This document shows, one piece after another, positions 5,599 to 8,963 of a stretch of DNA of 8,963 nt. This DNA is from an uncultured Collinsella sp. GTDB taxonomy: Bacteria; Actinomycetota; Coriobacteriia; Coriobacteriales; Coriobacteriaceae. The position numbers were made by a program, and so were the translations under genes. Positions within the stretch are counted from its first letter, which is position 1. Each line of letters starts with the position of its first letter. Location: positions 1 to 8,963 of the forward strand of contig CABSBA010000053.1 of NCBI GenBank assembly GCA_902475825.1. Direction: 5' to 3'. The notes under the pieces were generated by a model, which worked only from the letters and a program-made list of their open reading frames with translations, searched no databases and was not told where the DNA came from.

Positions 5599-5611
5599 TT
5601 GCATAATGCAA
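5599..5611. repeat. Palindrome TTGCATAATGCAA
   Basis: TTGCAT and ATGCAA flank a single central A, a perfect 13-base palindrome just ahead of the terminator. It could be a binding site for a dimeric regulator, and it includes a -10-like CATAAT (5602-5607) with no good -35. Its function is unknown. Confidence 0.35.
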
Positions 5612-5614
5612 TGG

Positions 5615-5642
5615 AGAGGGTCGCTTGCGGCCCTCTTTATTG
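5615..5642 (+). terminator. Intrinsic terminator between amidohydrolase and sensor kinase genes
   Basis: AGAGGG (5615-5620) pairs with CCCTCT (5631-5636). Inner pairs T-G, C-G and G-C extend the stem to 9 bp with a 4-base loop. It is followed by TTATTG directly after CCCTCT, so the T-rich stretch is short. It should end most permease/amidohydrolase transcription. With only 31 bases from here to the kinase start, the kinase gene depends on read-through or on a promoter close to or inside this element. Confidence 0.8.
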
Positions 5643-5660
5643 CTATGGGTGCGATAGATA

Positions 5661-5667
5661 AAAGGGG
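5661..5667 (+). promoter_or_regulatory. Ribosome binding site that decides the kinase start
   Basis: AAAGGGG is the only plausible Shine-Dalgarno sequence. Its distance is 0 bases from ATG 5668 but 6 bases from GTG 5674. An in-frame TAA at 5659-5661 excludes any earlier start. Confidence 0.65.
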
Positions 5668-5673
5668 ATGACG

Positions 5674-7059
5674 GTGGATTTAAACAGGCTGATTCTGGGC
5701 AAGAGCTACAACTCTACCAAGGTCTTTCGTACGGCCCAGCATGTGGTCCAGGCCATCCTGCTCGGTGTTGTCGTTCCGGCGCTTATCCTGCTGCTTATCT
5801 GGGATTTAACCGATAACCCCAATCCCGTTCCGGGCGTTGTCGTTATTGCCGGCATGGTCATGCTGTGCTTCTTTTTCTCGTATGTCTTTGTGGTCCCCGA
5901 CGACCTCACATCGAGCGCAACCGACCGTACGCTCGCCATCGCATCAAAAATATTCGCCTATACGTCGCGCGGTCTTACGCCCGAAGCGGCCCTGGGTGCC
6001 TCTAAAATCATCCTGTCCGAGACCATCGCCTCTGCCATCTGCTTTACCGATGGCAAACAGGTGTTGGCAAGCTGGGGCGAGGACTCGGCAAAGTGCCCTG
6101 CCGGCACCCCGGTCGTGCTCAAGACAACGCTCAGTGTGATTGAGACGGGCGAGCAGAGCGTGTTTTCGCGTGACACCTCCAATGAGACGGGCGGCTATTT
6201 TCCCCGCCTGCGCGCCGGCATTGTCGCGCCGCTTACCGTGCGCGGGCATTGTGTGGGTACACTCGAGCTGTACTATCCGCGCCTGAGCAGCATCGATATG
6301 CGCCAGACGGCGCTTGCCTCGGGCTTTGCCGATCTCATTTCCACGCAGCTCGCCAGCTTTGAGCTCGAGCGCCAGGACGAGCTTACGGCCCGCGTGGAGC
6401 TGCGCGCCTTGCAATCGCAGGTCGACCCGCATTTTCTATTCAATACCATTAGCACGATCGTGTCGCTCGTTCGAACCGAGCCCGACAAGGCGCGATCGCT
6501 GCTGATCGACTTTTCCAACTACTATCGTCAGACGCTTTCTGATTCCGATACGCTCACCACGCTCGAGCACGAGGTGGAACAGGGCACTCGTTATATCAAT
6601 CTTATGCAGGCCCGGTATGGCGACGGCCGTCTGCGCGTTTCGGTCGACATCGACTTTGAGGTGCGCGACAGCCTGGTACCGCCGTTTATCTTGCAGCCGC
6701 TGCTCGAAAACTGCATCAAGCATGCGCAGCGCGAGATCGAGCCGCTTTCTATTCGTGTTAGGGCTTTTGAGACCGATGACGGCTTGGAGATCATCGTCGA
6801 AGATGACGGCATCGGGATGAGCGAAGAAGTCTGCGCGCATCTGTTTGAGCAGCATCGCCGAGAGGAACCCGAGAGCATTACCGCCGACGGCTCCGTCAAG
6901 CGAGGTTGCGGCCTGGCGCTCTTCAACGTGCTTCAGCGCATCCATTTCTTTTACGGAGAAGATTCCGGCATGCGCGTGAAGTCCCAGGAGGGCGTGGGAA
7001 CGCAGGTCATCGTTGAGTTGAACGGCGAGCCACATGAGCCGGCGCCGTTGACGGTGTAG
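5674..7059 (+). CDS. LytS/YpdA-type sensor histidine kinase (2 TM, GAF-like, His_kinase, HATPase_c)
   Basis: This membrane sensor kinase of about 461 residues autophosphorylates on a histidine and passes phosphate to the LytTR regulator encoded next. Two hydrophobic segments lie at about 22-44 and 54-74. A GAF-like domain (about 90-228) is probably the cytoplasmic sensor. A short linker helix, FELERQDELTARVELRALQ, leads to the His_kinase motif QSQVDPHFLFN (247-257) with phospho-acceptor His253. The ATPase follows: N box LLENCIKHA (343-351), G1 DDGIGM (377-382), G2 GCGLAL (411-416). The usual multi-helix LytS/YpdA membrane domain is reduced to two helices. The start is chosen as GTG 5674 because AAAGGGG (5661-5667) lies 6 bases upstream; the in-frame ATG at 5668 directly touches that site with no spacer and would add two residues. 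It lies 38 bases before the regulator gene, so they are co-transcribed. The signal is unknown. Confidence 0.92.
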   Translation: MDLNRLILGKSYNSTKVFRTAQHVVQAILLGVVVPALILLLIWDLTDNPNPVPGVVVIAGMVMLCFFFSYVFVVPDDLTSSATDRTLAIASKIFAYTSRGLTPEAALGASKIILSETIASAICFTDGKQVLASWGEDSAKCPAGTPVVLKTTLSVIETGEQSVFSRDTSNETGGYFPRLRAGIVAPLTVRGHCVGTLELYYPRLSSIDMRQTALASGFADLISTQLASFELERQDELTARVELRALQSQVDPHFLFNTISTIVSLVRTEPDKARSLLIDFSNYYRQTLSDSDTLTTLEHEVEQGTRYINLMQARYGDGRLRVSVDIDFEVRDSLVPPFILQPLLENCIKHAQREIEPLSIRVRAFETDDGLEIIVEDDGIGMSEEVCAHLFEQHRREEPESITADGSVKRGCGLALFNVLQRIHFFYGEDSGMRVKSQEGVGTQVIVELNGEPHEPAPLTV

Positions 7060-7097
7060 CACGCGGTTGGATTGAGAGATAAAGAGGGGAAGCACAT

Positions 7098-7832
7098 ATG
7101 TCCGAAGGCTGGAACACCTTGGTGGTTGATGACGAGCCTCCCATTAGGGCTGAGCTACGTTATCTGTTGGAAAAGGATACGCGTGTGGGTCAGATTGCCG
7201 AGGCGGGCAATGTCACCGAAGCCGTGGAGTCGATTCTGTCGAACAAGCCCGACGTGCTGTTTTTAGACATTACCATGCCCGGTCGCTCGGGAATTGAGCT
7301 TGCCGAGACGCTGCAGAACCTAAAGACGCCGCCGGTCGTGGTGTTTGTGACGGCATTTGCCGAGTATGCGGCCGATGCCTATAACCTCGATGCTGTCGAT
7401 TACGTCGTCAAGCCGGTCGAGGATGCCCGCTTGTCAAAGGCGCTCGACAAGATCGAGACTGCCCTGGGCGCTCGCCGTGTCGTCCATGCTCCGCGCCAGC
7501 CTTTGCGCCTGACGGTGGATCGCGGGGGCAAAAGGGTGTTCATTCCCGTGGCGGATGTCTGCTACTTTGAGGCGCGCGCCGATTTTTGCAACGCCGTCTG
7601 CGCCGAGGGAACATACCTGATCAACGAGTCGATTTCCTCGCTCGAGCGGCGCTTGGCCTCCGAGGGCTTTATCCGCGTCCACCGCAGCTATCTGGTCAAT
7701 TTGGAAGACGTGCACAATGTCGAGATCGGCTCCACGGGCCTGATGGAGCTCAGGCTCGACCGTGTGAGCTCGACGGTGCCCGTGTCCCGTCGTCGCGCTG
7801 CCGAGGTCAAATCGCACTTGGGGCTAACGTAA
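7098..7832 (+). CDS. LytTR-family response regulator
   Basis: This 244-residue DNA-binding regulator is the partner of the kinase just upstream. The receiver domain (about 5-122) has the acidic pair Asp11-Asp12 in LVVDDEP, phospho-acceptor Asp57 in LFLDITMPG, Thr85 in FVTAF and Lys105 in VVKP. The LytTR domain (about 136-242) includes RVFIPVADVCYFEA and the family signature FIRVHRSYLVN (191-201). Members bind two direct 9-base half-sites about 21 bases apart with a beta-sheet domain rather than a helix-turn-helix. Length is typical for AgrA/LytR/YpdB/BtsR proteins. The GAGGGGA site ends about 8 bases before the ATG. Candidate targets in this window are the permease upstream region and possibly arcC and its own operon. 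No terminator is evident after it. Confidence 0.95.
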   Translation: MSEGWNTLVVDDEPPIRAELRYLLEKDTRVGQIAEAGNVTEAVESILSNKPDVLFLDITMPGRSGIELAETLQNLKTPPVVVFVTAFAEYAADAYNLDAVDYVVKPVEDARLSKALDKIETALGARRVVHAPRQPLRLTVDRGGKRVFIPVADVCYFEARADFCNAVCAEGTYLINESISSLERRLASEGFIRVHRSYLVNLEDVHNVEIGSTGLMELRLDRVSSTVPVSRRRAAEVKSHLGLT

Positions 7833-7864
7833 GGGTCGGTGTGCCATCGTTTGCCGTTACAGGT

Positions 7865-7891
7865 TTGGCATGACTGTGCGGTGGGCATAAT
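7865..7891 (+). promoter_or_regulatory. Possible promoter for the phospholipase C family gene
   Basis: TTGGCA (7865-7870, 5 of 6 with TTGACA) and CATAAT (7886-7891, 5 of 6 with TATAAT) are 15 bases apart, shorter than the ideal 17. The 91-base gap shows no terminator, so the gene may also be read from the regulator transcript. Confidence 0.35.
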
Positions 7892-7923
7892 GGATTGCAT
7901 CGAATGAAATCGAAAGGATTATT

Positions 7924-8868
7924 ATGCCCGCGCTCATTACGCATCATCTGTTTGGCGAGGAAAGCATCGACCGTCTTCCGCAGGGCGTTATCACGTCCGA
8001 CGAGGAGCGCATCGCCTTTATCCTGGGAAACCAAGGTCCCGACCCATTCTTCTTTCACATGCTCACGCCGCGCATTTCCGACTGTATGTCGCTTGCTCAG
8101 GTCATGCATCGCTCGCGCATGTCGCGCCAGTTCTCGTGCCTGCGCGACGGCGTGTCGCACCTGCAGCCGCGCGATGCCAATCTGGGTCGCGCCTTTGCGC
8201 TGGGCCTGCTGTCGCACTATGTGCTCGATCGCAATGCCCACCCCTTTGTCTACGAGCAGCAGTTTGGCATTGTCGAGTCCGATCCCGAGCTCGAGGCTTC
8301 GGGCAGTCAAGTTCATGCCGTGCTCGAAAGCGACCTGGACGTGCTGATGCTGCAGCTCAAGCGCGATGGGGCTACGGTCGAGGATTATCCGCCGGCGGGC
8401 GAGATCGTCACTACCGACCGCATCAATCGCGTTGCCGGTGTGCTGATGAGCTATGTTGCCGGACGCGTGTACGGCATCGATATCCCGGCGGGAGAGTACG
8501 GCGGCGCCGTAGCCGACATGCAGCTGCTCTACCGCACTATCGAACCCGCCGGTTCGGCCAAGACGCGCGCGATTGCCCTGCTCGAGGGCTTGGTGCACGA
8601 TTATTCGCTGCTCGACGGCCTTGCGCACCGCGTGACGACCGAGCTGCCCGAGCGTACCGGAAATCTGGGCCACTTGGCATGGAAGAGCCCCTTTACCGAT
8701 GAAGTCTCGACCGAGAGCTTCCCCGAGGTCTTTGACCGCGCACTGCTCGATTACGAGCTCACCGTCGCCCGCTTTATCGAGACCGGCGATATGGAAGCCG
8801 TGACCAACCACGTCAATTACAGCGGTCGCGTGCTCGGCGCCGACGAAGAGTTCGACCGCGAGGAGTAG
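7924..8868 (+). CDS. Zinc-dependent phospholipase C family protein
   Basis: This 314-residue protein is of the Zn_dep_PLPC (PF00882-like) type seen widely in gut Firmicutes and Actinobacteria. Likely metal ligands are conserved: the N-terminus MPALITHHLFG (His7 and/or His8), GNQGPDPFFFH (35-45), HYVLDRNAHPFVY (98-110; His98, Asp102, His106), and HAVLESDLD (131-139; His131, Glu135, Asp139), giving the HxxxD and HxxxExxxD pattern of the trinuclear zinc site. Length is close to the family norm of about 300. No signal peptide is present: the protein starts directly with the ligand-bearing motif, so it is predicted cytoplasmic, unlike the secreted phospholipase toxins. Phospholipid hydrolysis is therefore unproven, and another phosphodiester or metal-dependent substrate is possible. 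The AAAGGA site (7913-7918) lies 5 bases before the ATG. It follows the regulator gene by 91 bases with a possible promoter of its own. Confidence 0.87.
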   Translation: MPALITHHLFGEESIDRLPQGVITSDEERIAFILGNQGPDPFFFHMLTPRISDCMSLAQVMHRSRMSRQFSCLRDGVSHLQPRDANLGRAFALGLLSHYVLDRNAHPFVYEQQFGIVESDPELEASGSQVHAVLESDLDVLMLQLKRDGATVEDYPPAGEIVTTDRINRVAGVLMSYVAGRVYGIDIPAGEYGGAVADMQLLYRTIEPAGSAKTRAIALLEGLVHDYSLLDGLAHRVTTELPERTGNLGHLAWKSPFTDEVSTESFPEVFDRALLDYELTVARFIETGDMEAVTNHVNYSGRVLGADEEFDREE

Positions 8869-8896
8869 CAAGCTGCCTCGCCCATACTCTCCAATA

Positions 8897-8963
8897 AGTT
8901 GCGGTGGAATAGTTCCTGAATGAAGCCCCCGGAGGGCTAAGCGGGAACTATTTCACCGCAACT
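8897..8963. repeat. 67-base near-perfect inverted repeat at the window end
   Basis: AGTTGCGGTGGAATAGTTCC (8897-8916) is the reverse complement of 8944-8963 apart from one G-T wobble (8907/8953). A further T-G and G-C pair (8917/8943, 8918/8942) extends the stem to 22 bp. Inside, AGCCC (8924-8928) and GGGCT (8934-8938) make a small hairpin with a CCGGA loop. The right arm ends at the last base of the window, so the element may extend further. Candidates are a MITE/REP-like dispersed element or a strong terminator for the phospholipase gene; no T-run can be assessed. Confidence 0.7.

Noticed and set aside
4231..5604. 457-codon open frame antisense to the amidohydrolase gene
   Set aside because: It is a composition-driven shadow: the sense frame has all catalytic residues and a perfect ribosome binding site, and the antisense frame has neither.
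7842..7870. Terminator between the regulator and phospholipase genes
   Set aside because: Only a 5-bp TGCCA/TGGCA match with a long loop and no T-run exists; it is too weak to call.
7807..8871. 354-codon open frame antisense to the phospholipase C family gene
   Set aside because: It covers the same span as a confidently identified gene and has no recognisable motif or ribosome binding site.

Overview
The window is GC-rich, with strong G/C bias at third codon positions. It has gene-dense stretches broken by AT-rich or hairpin-rich intergenic segments, and clear AAGGAGG-type ribosome binding sites. Base composition, protein types and intergenic repeats suggest a gut anaerobe of the Coriobacteriia (Actinomycetota), most likely Collinsella or a close relative. 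This is inference; no 16S or marker gene is present.

Layout. Bases 1-137 are an AT-rich leader for a carbamate kinase gene (arcC, 138-1100, +), which ends in an intrinsic terminator. A repeat-bearing convergent gap (about 1211-1300) separates it from a minus-strand gene for a membrane-anchored C39-like cysteine peptidase with a long arginine-rich N-terminal tail (1301-2335, -). A 360-base divergent intergenic region rich in inverted repeats follows. It holds a candidate LytTR-type operator. Next is a plus-strand block: an APC-superfamily amino acid/amine permease (2696-4147), a metal-dependent amidohydrolase (4279-5556), a terminator, then a LytS-type sensor histidine kinase (5674-7059) and a LytTR response regulator (7098-7832). 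A zinc-dependent phospholipase C family protein (7924-8868) closes the coding part. The window ends in a near-perfect 20-bp-arm inverted repeat (8897-8963).

How the genes may work together. The permease and amidohydrolase look like an uptake-and-hydrolysis pair for a small amide or peptide-like nitrogen compound. The adjacent two-component system is the obvious candidate regulator. Two 9-base direct repeats exactly 21 bases apart, the geometry LytTR regulators use, lie 143 bases upstream of the permease start. Related ACCGTTCA motifs lie upstream of arcC and of the kinase gene. A shared regulon is therefore plausible, with carbamate kinase recovering ATP from carbamoyl phosphate. The substrate, the sensed signal and any direct metabolic link to arcC are not shown by the sequence. 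The C39 peptidase and the phospholipase C family protein are probably neighbours rather than pathway members.

No tRNA, rRNA, CRISPR array, prophage or complete insertion sequence was seen.
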